A DNA stretch of 25,986 nt from a virus, in IMG/VR virus record IMGVR_UViG_3300043409_000750, positions 1 through 25,986 of that record. One strand, written 5' to 3'. Made by a program: the position numbers and the translations under genes. The notes beneath the pieces were generated by a model, which made no database searches, was not told the origin of the DNA, and worked only from the letters and a program-made list of their open reading frames with translations. The stretch's first letter is position 1. Every line of letters begins with the position of its first letter. Positions 1-8,952 of the stretch are shown here, piece by piece.

Positions 1-763
1 TTTCCATACCAGAACCCGCCGTTGCTTTTACTACGTTTTGAGTATCTGTAATTTGGTCTTTTAGTTCACCGGCTTTTTGTGCCATTTCCTGAAACTTTGG
101 ATCGCTTTCGGACATATTCATTAACTCTTTAGTTAACGCCCGTAATTCAGTCTTTAAATTCTTTGTAGCTCCTTCATAATTACCTACATTTCGTTGGTGT
201 TGCCCGACCGTTGCATCAACTTTTTTAAGTTGCGAATCTAAATCCTGAACTTGCCGTAAAAGTTGTTGCCCCTCCGCCGTGTTTTCCTGATTTTGTACCG
301 CTAAATCTTTGTATGCTTTGCGTGCGTTGTTTAATTCCTTTGATAATCTTGCATATCCACTCGCTTCGTTTTCGGACGCTTTTACCGCCTTTGCGCTTTC
401 CGCCGCTAACCTCGATTTTTCCTGTGATTCAGCTTTTTGGGTTTTGATTCGTTCCTGTTGTAAACGTTCCTGTTCCTTTTCGCTTTTTATAGCCTGTTGT
501 TTAACCTGTTCTTGTAATTTTTGTATTTCAATTGATTGCTTTTGAATCTTATTTGCCTCCGCAGTTGCTTGCGTGAATTTCTTAATCGAATCCGAACTAT
601 CGAATTTAGCATCGCCCAAACTTTGTTTTAACGTGGTCGCGGTTTGCTTAAACTCATCGTTAATTTTATTCAAACTGATTAAAGTTTTTTCAGCCGAATC
701 CCGAATACCTTTAAATATGTCTTCGGATTCAAATAAATCTTTACTGCTAATTTTTTTTGCCAT
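1..763 (-). CDS. Tail tape measure protein, N-terminal part (runs off the left edge)
   Basis: The frame is open from an ATG at 763 to the window edge (254 codons), so the C-terminal part is missing. The visible part is mostly long helix rich in Gln, Lys, Glu and Ala, with heptad-like coiled-coil stretches at about residues 75-190. It then has a segment of the type VGNYEGATKNLKTEL and repeated KELxxM/AGELKDQ helices, as in N-termini of Bacteroidetes phage tape measure proteins. Such proteins set tail length and are threaded through the tail tube. The gene follows the tail tube and tail assembly genes, the standard place. The start overlaps the upstream gene by 17 bases. Family by pattern and position; no enzymatic domain is visible in this part. 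Confidence 0.85.
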   Translation of the reverse strand, partial: MAKKISSKDLFESEDIFKGIRDSAEKTLISLNKINDEFKQTATTLKQSLGDAKFDSSDSIKKFTQATAEANKIQKQSIEIQKLQEQVKQQAIKSEKEQERLQQERIKTQKAESQEKSRLAAESAKAVKASENEASGYARLSKELNNARKAYKDLAVQNQENTAEGQQLLRQVQDLDSQLKKVDATVGQHQRNVGNYEGATKNLKTELRALTKELMNMSESDPKFQEMAQKAGELKDQITDTQNVVKATAGSGME

Positions 764-1205
764 CGTTCATTTTATTATATCGATTCATTTCGTTTTGCAA
801 ATCAAAATATTCTTTTGTAGTTATGTTTTTAGGATTAATCCACTGACCTAACCATTTCGAAATATGAATCAAACTTTGTTCAATTGTTACTCCGGATCCG
901 TTATTATTTAGCATCTGAATTAAACTTTGTTCAACCATTTCAATTTGAGTTAATTTAAACCTATCATTTGTTAAAATATAATCGCATTCGTAAAGCGCTT
1001 TTTTCTGCATTGTTTTTAATAGCTTCAAATAAAGCTTTCCTAATCCGTATTCATTCAAGTAAGTATCATAAATCTTTTCCCACATCACTAAATCATTCTC
1101 GTTTGTGCCGTTTTCAGCCGTTCTAACGTACTTTAATTCTCCATTAATACATTTTATCCAATTGTATAAAGGCAGTTCGTTAATCGAGTGAAAATAACCG
1201 GTCAA
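747..1205 (-). CDS. Putative tail assembly chaperone-like protein; start uncertain
   Basis: A protein of about 150 residues sits between the previous tail gene and the tape measure, where tail assembly chaperones (lambda G/T type) usually lie. The convincing protein begins near LTGYFHSINELPLYNW; upstream of that the frame stays open to about 1337 but overlaps the previous gene and looks out of frame. No ATG lies near the natural beginning. I give a TTG at 1205 as start (26-base overlap). ATG at 1328 or expression as a +1/-2 frameshift product of the gene before are alternatives. The stop at 747 lies inside the tape measure start region. The sequence is largely helical and no catalytic motif is seen. 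The chaperone role is inferred from position only. Confidence 0.7.
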   Translation of the reverse strand: MTGYFHSINELPLYNWIKCINGELKYVRTAENGTNENDLVMWEKIYDTYLNEYGLGKLYLKLLKTMQKKALYECDYILTNDRFKLTQIEMVEQSLIQMLNNNGSGVTIEQSLIHISKWLGQWINPKNITTKEYFDLQNEMNRYNKMNDGKKN

Positions 1206-1647
1206 TTTCAATTGCGTATCGTCGCTTTGTTTCCTCGCGTAATTTATCCAAACTTTCTTCAGTAAGTCCGATAATCCCTTCGCCAAATTTTGTAAATAAG
1301 TTCGCATTTTCTTTAATTGGATCCGCATCGATTTCAAAATAATCTGTTCCCAACAAAATTAACATACTTTTATAGAAATCGCCCGTGTCAAATAAATTAT
1401 ACGGATCGCCCTCTTTTTTTCTCCCGTTGCTTAACTCTTCGGTTAACTTTGAATAAGTTGTACGCCCGTTATCTCGATTTGTTAACGGTTTTCCGTCTTC
1501 ATCAATACCCTGTTCCATTAATTGATCGTCGCGAATTAAATCTAAAATCCAAACTTGAAAATCTTTGTCACTAAAAACATGATTCCAAATGATATCCGGA
1601 TCCATTAGGATTTTTGTATTTCGTAGTAAATCGTTTAATGCTTGCAT
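1180..1647 (-). CDS. Tail completion / tail assembly protein, HK97 gp10-like appearance
   Basis: 155 residues, ATG at 1647. The centre reads GDPYNLFDTGDFYKSMLILL, resembling the 'DTG-x-hydrophobic-S' core seen in head-tail joining and tail completion proteins of HK97 gp10 type. A later segment (LFTKFGEGIIGLTEESLDKL) is helical. The gene follows the tail tube gene across a strong terminator hairpin and precedes the chaperone-like gene, with which it overlaps in a different frame. It could be the first half of a frameshifted chaperone pair or a tail terminator. The assignment rests on context and one motif, so the specific role is tentative. Confidence 0.6.
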   Translation of the reverse strand: MQALNDLLRNTKILMDPDIIWNHVFSDKDFQVWILDLIRDDQLMEQGIDEDGKPLTNRDNGRTTYSKLTEELSNGRKKEGDPYNLFDTGDFYKSMLILLGTDYFEIDADPIKENANLFTKFGEGIIGLTEESLDKLREETKRRYAIEIDRLFSLD

Positions 1648-1649
1648 AG

Positions 1650-1685
1650 TATAAAAAAAACGGGCTAACCTAAGCCAACCCGTTT
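1650..1685 (-). terminator. Intrinsic terminator after the tail tube gene
   Basis: On the minus strand, AAACGGGTTGGC pairs with GTTAGCCCGTTT around a TTAG tetraloop (12 pairs counting three G-U). Eight T follow directly. It lies in the 54-base gap between the tail tube gene and the next tail gene, so it probably reduces read-through downstream of an abundant structural gene. Confidence 0.85.
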
Positions 1686-1701
1686 AAATTAAAGGTTGAA
1701 A

Positions 1702-2607
1702 TTAAACCGCTGTGAACGTTATCGCTCCGATAAAACCATCTTTTGCCACGCTTAACGTGTAAACATCCGCTGGTGTTAATGTTTCGGAAATCTCATAAGT
1801 TCCCGCCGGTGATTCAACAACCGCAGTAGGTACTCCAATCAACGTCAAAGTAGTTACATTGTAAAGCGACCAATCGGAAACAGTATTTGCACCCTGAAAA
1901 ATAATAGGGTTTATTGCAGTACCGTAATCAAATGCGGCCGAAACCGTAATTGAAGCCGCTGTTACTTGACTAACTTCAGTTAAATTAACATCAATTAAAC
2001 CGCTTAAATCGTTGAAATTAACCAACGCTTCGCCCGTTGTAATCATGTACATTGTTGACTCATCAAATAAACGATAAAAATCGAATCCTAACATAATTTT
2101 CTGAACTGTTGAATCAGTTGAAAACATGAATTTTGGATCCCACGACTGCTCATCAACCGGAATAGGGTATAAAAAACCATTAGATTTTGAACCAATCAAA
2201 TTTCCGTTAACGTCAACAATAAAAACTCCAAAAGAAACGCATCGACCAGCGCTTAATTTTCCTAATAAAGTTGGCGTTGAATCGTCACCCCAAAGTTCAC
2301 CGGCAAAACTTCTTTTACCTTGACGTAAAAACGCCATCCGGCCGCTGTTCGCCTCTTCAAATTGTGAATCCGCTTTCGGCAATTCTACGTTTTCAAATTC
2401 AGGAATCGGAAACCATCTTTTTGAAGCATCCGCCTCATTAATTAAATCACTCCACGTCGGTAAAGCGATTGATAAATCGATTCCGTTTAAATTACCCTGA
2501 TTGTCCTGTAAAGGAACCATGATTAATTTACTCGTAACCGATTGCAAAGGTACGCAACCCGGGCGCCCTGTGTTGGAAAGTCCAACGTTACAATTACATC
2601 CTGCCAT
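1702..2607 (-). CDS. Major tail tube protein
   Basis: 301 residues, ATG at 2607. It starts with a Cys-rich tip (MAGCNCNVGLSNTGRPGC) common to Bacteroidetes phage tail tube proteins. A mostly beta body of about 200 residues follows, and the C-terminal 90 residues (VNLTEVSQVTAAS onward) look like an Ig-like beta sandwich, a frequent surface decoration of tail tubes. The position fits: after the connectors and before tail assembly and tape measure genes. The downstream terminator hairpin is consistent with strong expression. A role as tail sheath is unlikely because the protein is short and no contractile tail genes are present. Confidence 0.75.
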   Translation of the reverse strand: MAGCNCNVGLSNTGRPGCVPLQSVTSKLIMVPLQDNQGNLNGIDLSIALPTWSDLINEADASKRWFPIPEFENVELPKADSQFEEANSGRMAFLRQGKRSFAGELWGDDSTPTLLGKLSAGRCVSFGVFIVDVNGNLIGSKSNGFLYPIPVDEQSWDPKFMFSTDSTVQKIMLGFDFYRLFDESTMYMITTGEALVNFNDLSGLIDVNLTEVSQVTAASITVSAAFDYGTAINPIIFQGANTVSDWSLYNVTTLTLIGVPTAVVESPAGTYEISETLTPADVYTLSVAKDGFIGAITFTAV

Positions 2608-2626
2608 TTTTTCTATTTTTTTTAAA

Positions 2627-3295
2627 TTAACATTTACAATTTTCTTTGTATTTCGTGAGTTTTATTTTTAACTCTACTCCGCTCAAATTTGCGTCCAATA
2701 TGTTTTTGAAATATCCGTTTTCCTGTTCCGTTCCAAACCTACTGAATTCTATAATTTCCCAATTGTCAACGCGTAAAAAACTGCGATCACTTTGAACAAC
2801 CTCAACGAACTCATCCGCTAATTTTGTCATTGGAATTACAACTTGTTGAATGTGGTCTTTTGTATAAAAATTAAGTATGTCGGTTTCGTCTAAAAAAAAG
2901 ATTCTTAAATCGCTTTCCCACGCGAAAACGGATTCTTTACCGAATGAATTATATCGGATTCCATGAAGTAACCACACTAACGGCGTTTTCTGTGTTAAAT
3001 CGTTATTTACTATTGTCCACTCTCGATTAGCTTCAATCTTAGTTCCTGGCACAAAATAGGGCGTTGGTAACGTAATTTCCCCGTCAATTATTCCCGCTTT
3101 AATCCAATTATCGTAATCGATATCAGTAATTAAAAAAGGTATTTGTTGAGAATCTATTATCGTTTTTCCTATTCGGGCCCACTTCGTGTTACATACGGTT
3201 GTAAACTCATCAGGCGCGGGCAAATAAACGCCGTAAATCGTTGGACTTATTGCGTTAACTATGCTTTCAATCGCGTTTGAAATATCGTTTATCAT
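2627..3295 (-). CDS. Head-tail connector / neck protein, unrecognised family
   Basis: About 222 residues. The ATG at 3295 forms an ATGA overlap with the upstream connector gene, so I prefer it over the TTG six bases earlier. The sequence mixes helix and beta (IYGVYLPAPDEFTTVCNTKW; TPLVWLLHGIRYNSFGKESVFAWESDLRIFFLDETD) and has no catalytic motif. Its place between the first connector and the tail tube suggests a head completion or tail terminator protein that forms the ring at the head-tail joint. The function is by position; the reading frame itself is secure. Confidence 0.65.
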   Translation of the reverse strand: MINDISNAIESIVNAISPTIYGVYLPAPDEFTTVCNTKWARIGKTIIDSQQIPFLITDIDYDNWIKAGIIDGEITLPTPYFVPGTKIEANREWTIVNNDLTQKTPLVWLLHGIRYNSFGKESVFAWESDLRIFFLDETDILNFYTKDHIQQVVIPMTKLADEFVEVVQSDRSFLRVDNWEIIEFSRFGTEQENGYFKNILDANLSGVELKIKLTKYKENCKC

Positions 3296-4071
3296 AACCA
3301 ATATGCTGTTGATTTTGCTATTCCCCTGAACTTATTGTAATTACCGATTCCAACGTAAATTAATTCAATTATCGCATCGTCGTTTCCGCCCGGAATAGTG
3401 AAAGTGTCACCGATTTTATAATTTTTCCCTGCATCTGCGATTGTAATTGTATCAATTACGCCCGCTCCATCTTCTGTAAAATCAATTATTAAACCGGTTC
3501 CAAATCCACCACTCAAAGCAACGTTATTCGTAGCCACATAATTAGAACCCCCCGAAACAATTCCGAATGTAACGGCTTGACCTATTGGGGGGTTGTTATA
3601 TCTTATGTAACTTTGAATTGATCGATAAGATCTAATCGCTTCGTTGTATCGCGTGTAAATCATGGAAAAACCTGTATTCGCAACCTCCGAGTTTTCGCTC
3701 AAAGGTTTAACGTTTCCGTATGGCGTCATTTGGTTTACTAAATCCTTTGCATATTCAAAATAAATAAAGCCTTTCAACATTTGTAAAATACCTTCTGAAT
3801 CCAATTGATTTGAACTGTAACCTACTCCGTAATTGGTGTAAAAGTTGTATCCTAAATCCTCACTGAATTCATTAAATATTTTTATGAAATTTGGGCTTTG
3901 CGGAACGTTGTTTAACAAGTCGCTTTGAAACTGATTATATAAATCAATTCCTAACAAATTTTTTAAATAACGCGGTTCGTAAATATCAATATAATCTTGC
4001 AATTTATTGACATCGTACATCCCCGTATGTAAAGCGTATTTTCCAACAAAATCTTGAATGCTTAAAATCAT
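3292..4071 (-). CDS. Head-tail connector protein with an added beta domain
   Basis: About 259 residues. I start at the ATG at 4071, giving MILSIQDFVGKYALHTG, because it begins six bases after the upstream stop and matches the usual start of this connector type. A longer form from 4140 would overlap that gene. Residues 1-165 are helical (LQDYIDIYEPRYLKNLLG; EGILQMLKGFIYFEYAKDL; a YNEAIRSYRSIQSYI helix), as expected for HK97 gp6-like adaptors. From about residue 175 a Gly-rich beta module follows with two GGSNY / AGKNY turns, resembling the GxGY repeats found in phage virion surface proteins. The chain then returns to a short connector-like tail. Confidence 0.7.
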   Translation of the reverse strand: MILSIQDFVGKYALHTGMYDVNKLQDYIDIYEPRYLKNLLGIDLYNQFQSDLLNNVPQSPNFIKIFNEFSEDLGYNFYTNYGVGYSSNQLDSEGILQMLKGFIYFEYAKDLVNQMTPYGNVKPLSENSEVANTGFSMIYTRYNEAIRSYRSIQSYIRYNNPPIGQAVTFGIVSGGSNYVATNNVALSGGFGTGLIIDFTEDGAGVIDTITIADAGKNYKIGDTFTIPGGNDDAIIELIYVGIGNYNKFRGIAKSTAYWL

Positions 4072-4076
4072 TTTTT

Positions 4077-4298
4077 TTATTTTAGATTTCCGTAACCTTT
4101 TGCAATAAACCTCGAAGCAAGTTCCCCGTTTATTTTCCAAACTGATCCTTTTGGTAACGTGCGAAAATTTCCATTTCCAATAAATTCATAAATTAAACTC
4201 GGATCCAATTCAACGGGTTTTTTTGCTTTTGGCGTTACCGTTTCTTTTGTTTCTAAATCTAAATCAAGAACCTTTTTTTTACGTGGTTTCTTTTCCAT
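4077..4298 (-). CDS. Small basic protein between capsid and connector
   Basis: 73 residues, ATG at 4298. The N-terminal third is very basic (EKKPRKKKVLDLDL). The C-terminal half (YEFIGNGNFRTLPKGSVWKINGELASRFIAKGYG) looks like a small beta domain. It lies just after the capsid gene, a usual place for small virion proteins, and could be a minor capsid or decoration component. No family is recognised and the function is unknown. Confidence 0.7.
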   Translation of the reverse strand: MEKKPRKKKVLDLDLETKETVTPKAKKPVELDPSLIYEFIGNGNFRTLPKGSVWKINGELASRFIAKGYGNLK

Positions 4299-4312
4299 AT
4301 TGAACTAAATTA

Positions 4313-5533
4313 TTACAATTCTAACGCAGCGATTGCAGTTGCTAAATCAGCCTCCACGAACGCGTTAAAATCATTGTTTCTAATATATTGAACTAATCGA
4401 GCCTCAGCAATTATTGTTACCATGTTACGAGTAAAATCGTCGTTTTCATAACCAACAGTTAAATTAACCGCCTCGCGAACTTTTACAATTAGTTTCGTGA
4501 AATCACCTACTAAAATTGTTCCGGCCGCAACGTTGTTTGAAGCAACTACGATTAAACCAGCTACATTTTCAGCCCCTGTAAAGAACATAGGGTATGTATA
4601 TTCGCCTGTTGTCGTTTTCGTTAACTCAAATTTAGCTTTGTCTTCAGGATTCATTACAACGTGAGTTGGCATAAAATTCGCCGCTTCGATTTGTGCTTTT
4701 GAAACTTGAATAACGTCGATTATATTTGCCGCAACAATTGTACCCGCAAAATTACCAGCTGCAAACGCCGGAACGTTACCGATTAAACCGTTCAAATCCG
4801 ATCCACCAGCTCCATTCAGCATTGAGTAATCAATTGACTGCTCGATTTGTTCCATTAAAACCGTGTTGATTTCTGATCTAACGAACGCTAAATCTTCCAA
4901 CATTTCTTTTGAAACTTTTACGAATCCAGCAACTTTTTTAACCTCGCTTGAAACCTCTTCCCATTTAATTTCACCGTCTTGTTTTAATTCAGCTTCCGTT
5001 GACCATGCGCTTGATGCCTGTTGCGTTTGTTGAATATAAACTACAAATTTTGACGCTGTTGTTCCTACGTTTGCAATTTCCATCATTCTACGCGTTGGAC
5101 GTGCAATTCTGTTAACTTCAGGATCCAAAGTTGTTAACGCGTACGTTCCTGAATAATCACCGTTGATTGTCATTTCGTCCGCTTTTACTTCTAAGGTAAA
5201 GTTTTGACCTTTTGCAACTGAATCTTTTATCGTTTTGATATTGTCCGCGTATGCTTTTGACAATTTACCCGCCAAACCTTTGGGGCTTTTTGATTCAGGT
5301 GCTTTGTGACTTTTTTCGCTTTGCGCTTCAATACGTCCTTCCATTTTCGCGATTGCTTTCATTAGCTCATCACTTTTTAACTCCAAAGATTTGATTGTGT
5401 TCAATTCAGATTTTACTGAATCCAAATCCGCTTGCGTTAATAAATTTTGCATTTTTTCTGCAACCATTTTATTAATCGTTTCTACTGCCATTTCTGGCGT
5501 CATGTTTTCCGTTGCCGGTGTTTCGTGTTCCAT
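4313..5533 (-). CDS. Major capsid protein, HK97 fold
   Basis: 406 residues, ATG at 5533, two bases after the protease stop. The first 70-80 residues form a charged coiled-coil (ETINKMVAEKMQNLL; LKSDELMKAIAKMEGRIEAQ) like the HK97 delta scaffolding domain. After a basic linker comes the capsid body: RRMMEIANVGTTASKFVVYI, the E-loop region AWSTEAELKQDGEIKWEEV, then KKVAGFVKVSKEMLEDLAFV and the EQIEQSIDYSMLNGAGGSDLNG helix-turn typical of the family. The length matches a capsid with internal scaffold. The neighbouring protease presumably removes the N-terminal domain during maturation. Confidence 0.95.
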   Translation of the reverse strand: MEHETPATENMTPEMAVETINKMVAEKMQNLLTQADLDSVKSELNTIKSLELKSDELMKAIAKMEGRIEAQSEKSHKAPESKSPKGLAGKLSKAYADNIKTIKDSVAKGQNFTLEVKADEMTINGDYSGTYALTTLDPEVNRIARPTRRMMEIANVGTTASKFVVYIQQTQQASSAWSTEAELKQDGEIKWEEVSSEVKKVAGFVKVSKEMLEDLAFVRSEINTVLMEQIEQSIDYSMLNGAGGSDLNGLIGNVPAFAAGNFAGTIVAANIIDVIQVSKAQIEAANFMPTHVVMNPEDKAKFELTKTTTGEYTYPMFFTGAENVAGLIVVASNNVAAGTILVGDFTKLIVKVREAVNLTVGYENDDFTRNMVTIIAEARLVQYIRNNDFNAFVEADLATAIAALEL

Positions 5534-5535
5534 CG

Positions 5536-6282
5536 TTAAATTTTTAAATTATTTATTACATTGCTCCAATTAAACGGCTCATTCAACGGCTCGCATTTTA
5601 CGGATTGAATCGTTATCGGATCCGCGCTTGCAAGTGTTATTAATTCACTGTTTAAATATTTTATTTTCATTTCCATTTCATGCAACCTTTCATCGGTTCC
5701 TTTGCCGTTTACAAGTGCTTTCAAACAGATATTTAATTCGTTTGTTATTCGTTCAATACGGGCGTGTTTCTGTTGCCCTTTCATAACCTCGACTACGTTA
5801 GTCATTTCGTTCGCTCCAAATGTAACCGCGCTGCCTTCGTAAAGTTTAACCTCATTCACTGAAAAATATCCGCCCGCTTCGTTTTTAGTATCCGGGATCC
5901 ATTTTGTTTTGTCTTCGATATATTGAAACCCGATTGAATGTTCGCGAATTATTCCGTCTTCGTAATCCCTGAATGCATCTTCGCCTTGCGTTGAAGTACC
6001 CAATTCACCAATCGCAAATAATCCGTTATCGTCTTCATTTAATTCAAGGAATTTTCCTATTTGCATTTCCCAATTGTGGTGACGTAAAAAAGCGATTTTT
6101 CTGTTACCGGTGCTTAATGGCCCGCGTTCCTGAATTGATTTTGTAAACGCCCCTTTTTGAATCATATCATTATCGGAATCTATGTTATCAAACTTCGCTA
6201 AATAGATTGCAACTTTACGACCTACTGAATCAATATCGCGAATTTCTGCGGATGCTTTTGTATTATAAAGGTTATTTCTCAT
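5536..6282 (-). CDS. Prohead maturation protease, HK97 / S78 family
   Basis: 248 residues, ATG at 6282. Visible family features are KGAFTKSIQERGPL near residue 43, the His of AFLRHHNW (residues 68-69), the nucleophile Ser116 in IREHSIGF, and an acidic site in VNEVKLYEGSAVTFGANE (residues 142-159). This agrees with the His-Ser-Glu arrangement of HK97 gp4-like proteases. It should cleave scaffold domains from capsid proteins in the assembling head. The C-terminal 85 residues are helical and probably act as a targeting tail. It lies between portal and capsid genes, the canonical order. Confidence 0.93.
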   Translation of the reverse strand: MRNNLYNTKASAEIRDIDSVGRKVAIYLAKFDNIDSDNDMIQKGAFTKSIQERGPLSTGNRKIAFLRHHNWEMQIGKFLELNEDDNGLFAIGELGTSTQGEDAFRDYEDGIIREHSIGFQYIEDKTKWIPDTKNEAGGYFSVNEVKLYEGSAVTFGANEMTNVVEVMKGQQKHARIERITNELNICLKALVNGKGTDERLHEMEMKIKYLNSELITLASADPITIQSVKCEPLNEPFNWSNVINNLKI

Positions 6283-6336
6283 TTTATATACTATTTCTTT
6301 TGTTTTATCGGTGTGTAAATATCATTTTTTACACTG

Positions 6337-7536
6337 TTATATGTTAAGCAACGATCTTATTTCCTCTTCATTAACAATAACTCCCATTTCAATAATCGAT
6401 TTTAGCGTTTCGGCTTTTACTTTTTGGGTGTTTGCCTTTTGTAACTCATCCTCTTGTAAAACGGGTACGTGGTCAAAACAAGCTTCTAAATAATACCCCT
6501 GTTGACTTAATCCAAATTGATGCATGATTGAATCGTACATCGCTTGCGTTTCTGGAATTATAGTATCCTGATAAACCATTTTTAAGCTATCTCGAACGTT
6601 TGAAAATGTAGCCCCTTTGTCACTTGAAAAAAGATTGTAATTCATTCCGTACGTGTCGATAATTGCAATTACATCAGCTGTTAACTCCTCAAATAACATT
6701 AAATCGCGCGTTGGGTAACTCATCGGATTCCACGTAACGTTTGATTCAGTAATCATTATTTCGTCCTTTTGACGTCGGTACCAATCGCGCTGAATCTTAG
6801 TTCGCTCTTCGGGTGTCATTGGAATCGCCCCGCCCATATCAGAATTTTGTGAACTTAAAATACCAATCGCGCCTAAATTTTCAAGTAATACATTTCGTTT
6901 GTTATATTGCGCCTGAATATTTGACAAAGGGAATCTAAGCGAGTCTATTCGTGAAATAGGTTTAACGATATTCATTCCATCCGCTGTGGTCAAATATAAA
7001 GCCTCTTCCCACGTAATTAACTCAATTGTTCCATCGTCGTATGTGAACTGAAAAGAATCAATAAGATTCTCTTTATCCATTTGTTTTAACTTTTTTCCGC
7101 TTAAATTAATCCGGATTTTGTTATTTGGTAAAACAACCATTAAATTACGAATCTCAAAGGATCTTTTTGGTGCGTATGCAACTACATTTGAATACAAAGC
7201 ATCCTGAACGCTCATCGAATAAACGATATCGCTCCAACTTTGAACTGCATTCGGTTGAATAATAAGGTCATTTAACCAATGATTTTCAACTAATTCGCCT
7301 TTTGCATCGTACAATTTAGGTTCGTTTCCGCTCATCATTGATGCGCGTTTATTTATTACCATGCGAAGCTCTGGAATGTCAACAAACAATCGCCACGCGT
7401 CGCCCGTATCTAACCAAACCGCTTCTTTTTTTCCCCAAACTTGAGCCGTTGGCGGTAAAGAATTACGAACAATATTTGAATATCGATCGCGATTAAATAA
7501 ATTATCTGTAAAGGCTGTAATAAATTCGAACGCCAT
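6337..7536 (-). CDS. Portal protein, HK97 type
   Basis: 399 residues, ATG at 7536. The sequence has the usual portal features: an N-terminal region with ELRMVINKRASMMSGNEPKLYD, a PNAVQSWSDIVYSMSVQDALYSNVVAYAP-like wing/stem segment (given here in part), a PISRIDSLRFPLSNIQAQYN segment and a C-terminal helical crown. The dodecameric portal forms the DNA entry vertex and binds the terminase. It sits between terminase and protease. The roughly 60-base AT-rich gap upstream contains no obvious terminator. Confidence 0.9.
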   Translation of the reverse strand: MAFEFITAFTDNLFNRDRYSNIVRNSLPPTAQVWGKKEAVWLDTGDAWRLFVDIPELRMVINKRASMMSGNEPKLYDAKGELVENHWLNDLIIQPNAVQSWSDIVYSMSVQDALYSNVVAYAPKRSFEIRNLMVVLPNNKIRINLSGKKLKQMDKENLIDSFQFTYDDGTIELITWEEALYLTTADGMNIVKPISRIDSLRFPLSNIQAQYNKRNVLLENLGAIGILSSQNSDMGGAIPMTPEERTKIQRDWYRRQKDEIMITESNVTWNPMSYPTRDLMLFEELTADVIAIIDTYGMNYNLFSSDKGATFSNVRDSLKMVYQDTIIPETQAMYDSIMHQFGLSQQGYYLEACFDHVPVLQEDELQKANTQKVKAETLKSIIEMGVIVNEEEIRSLLNI

Positions 7537-7599
7537 TAAATAGTTTTTGACAAAATTAATCGAAAATAATTAGCAATTCACTTGTAAGTTAATTTTTTT

Positions 7600-8952
7600 T
7601 TACATAAGGTGTTTAAACATCGACTGCGCGAATATCGATAAACCCGCCAAACAATCGGGCGCATCGTCATTTTTGTTTTTTCCCTCTTTGGAATAGTTTA
7701 ATACATTTTCAATAAATAATTCGTTTTCGGGCGTTCCTGATTGAAGGAAATTAATTCGCTGCTGAATAAAAACGCTATTCATTAAAATCCTTGTTTGTTT
7801 GTTTGTTGAGTTGTGAACTTGTAATATTTTTGTTTTGACATCCTTTTGAAGCATACGCGAAAACATCGCACCCATCGAATTGGATTCAACCCGGCAATAA
7901 GTTACTTTCCACTCATTTAATTTGGCCACAATTAAAGGCAACGTAACATCGGTATTCGCTTTATTGAATACGTAATCCACTAAATAGAAATCTTTGTTTA
8001 TAACTGCGAGTATTGCCATTGCCGTGTAATCCGCGCCCTGATCCGCAACGTCAACGTAACCAATACAACCTTCGATTTTGTCTTTTATGCTGTTTAAATC
8101 GGTTGTAGATATAAATTTCAGGTCACTGAATAATCGACCTTTTATGTCAACGGGTTCTTGCATGTATTCAGCTGCCCAAATACTCGGATCCGTGCGCTTT
8201 TTTTTGGTCAAATACTCTTCGGTTGTCATTACATCTGTGCAAAATGACTCGTTATTCTCATTTAATGCAGCGACTATAATTGATTTATCGTATATTTTTT
8301 GTTGAATATTCCTTCCGATTACATCGTTTATACTCCAACGCGTTCCAATATCAATACGGGCGCATCCACTTTCGAACCTTGAATCGTGAGTCGCCTCTTT
8401 CCATTGAATTATTCGATCGTTTACAGTATCGCTTAGCGCGTCTTCAAGGTTTCTATATAAATCGTCGGTAACGCCTATTTTTGTCGCTCCAAAACCGATA
8501 ATTGTACCACCAACGCCCGCACCAAAGTACCCAACTTGTTTACTGTGGTTTGTATTCCAACCTTGTAAATTTGCTTTATCATCGCTCAAATGTACGTGAT
8601 TAAATACTTGTTTAAATTTATCAGATTTTACGATGGTTCGAACATCATAACTGAATTTCAAATATAGGGTTGCCGTACACGTGTTTCGCATTACAGATTC
8701 CGTTGGGTTGCGTCCAATTACCCACGCACAAAATAAAGAGGTCACGTAGCTTTTACCAGCTCGTGGCGGCATTGAAACGCTGAGCGAATTTATTTTTTTC
8801 TCTTCAATTTCTTGGAATGCTTTTGCGATTTCGTGCAAAAATACTCTTTTGGAAAAAAACTCGTGATCGTAGAATAGGCAAAATTGCCAGAATTCACGCC
8901 TGCATAGTTCGTAAAGTAATAATTGTTTAATTGCCAGCTCACGTTCATTCAC
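7600..8952 (-). CDS. terL: Terminase large subunit
   Basis: 450 residues, ATG at 8952, overlapping the small-subunit gene by 8 bases. The ATPase half has Walker A MPPRAGKS (61-68) and Walker B IGVTDD with Asp163-Asp164. A coupling segment SRFESGCARIDIGTRW follows. The C-terminal RNase H-like nuclease half shows YVDVADQG (Asp301), RVESNSMG (Glu356) and NDDAPDCLAG (Asp433), the three expected acidic sites. The protein packages DNA into the prohead and cuts the concatemer. Full length with all motifs intact. I cannot tell cos from headful packaging from this sequence. Confidence 0.96.
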   Translation of the reverse strand: MNERELAIKQLLLYELCRREFWQFCLFYDHEFFSKRVFLHEIAKAFQEIEEKKINSLSVSMPPRAGKSYVTSLFCAWVIGRNPTESVMRNTCTATLYLKFSYDVRTIVKSDKFKQVFNHVHLSDDKANLQGWNTNHSKQVGYFGAGVGGTIIGFGATKIGVTDDLYRNLEDALSDTVNDRIIQWKEATHDSRFESGCARIDIGTRWSINDVIGRNIQQKIYDKSIIVAALNENNESFCTDVMTTEEYLTKKKRTDPSIWAAEYMQEPVDIKGRLFSDLKFISTTDLNSIKDKIEGCIGYVDVADQGADYTAMAILAVINKDFYLVDYVFNKANTDVTLPLIVAKLNEWKVTYCRVESNSMGAMFSRMLQKDVKTKILQVHNSTNKQTRILMNSVFIQQRINFLQSGTPENELFIENVLNYSKEGKNKNDDAPDCLAGLSIFAQSMFKHLM

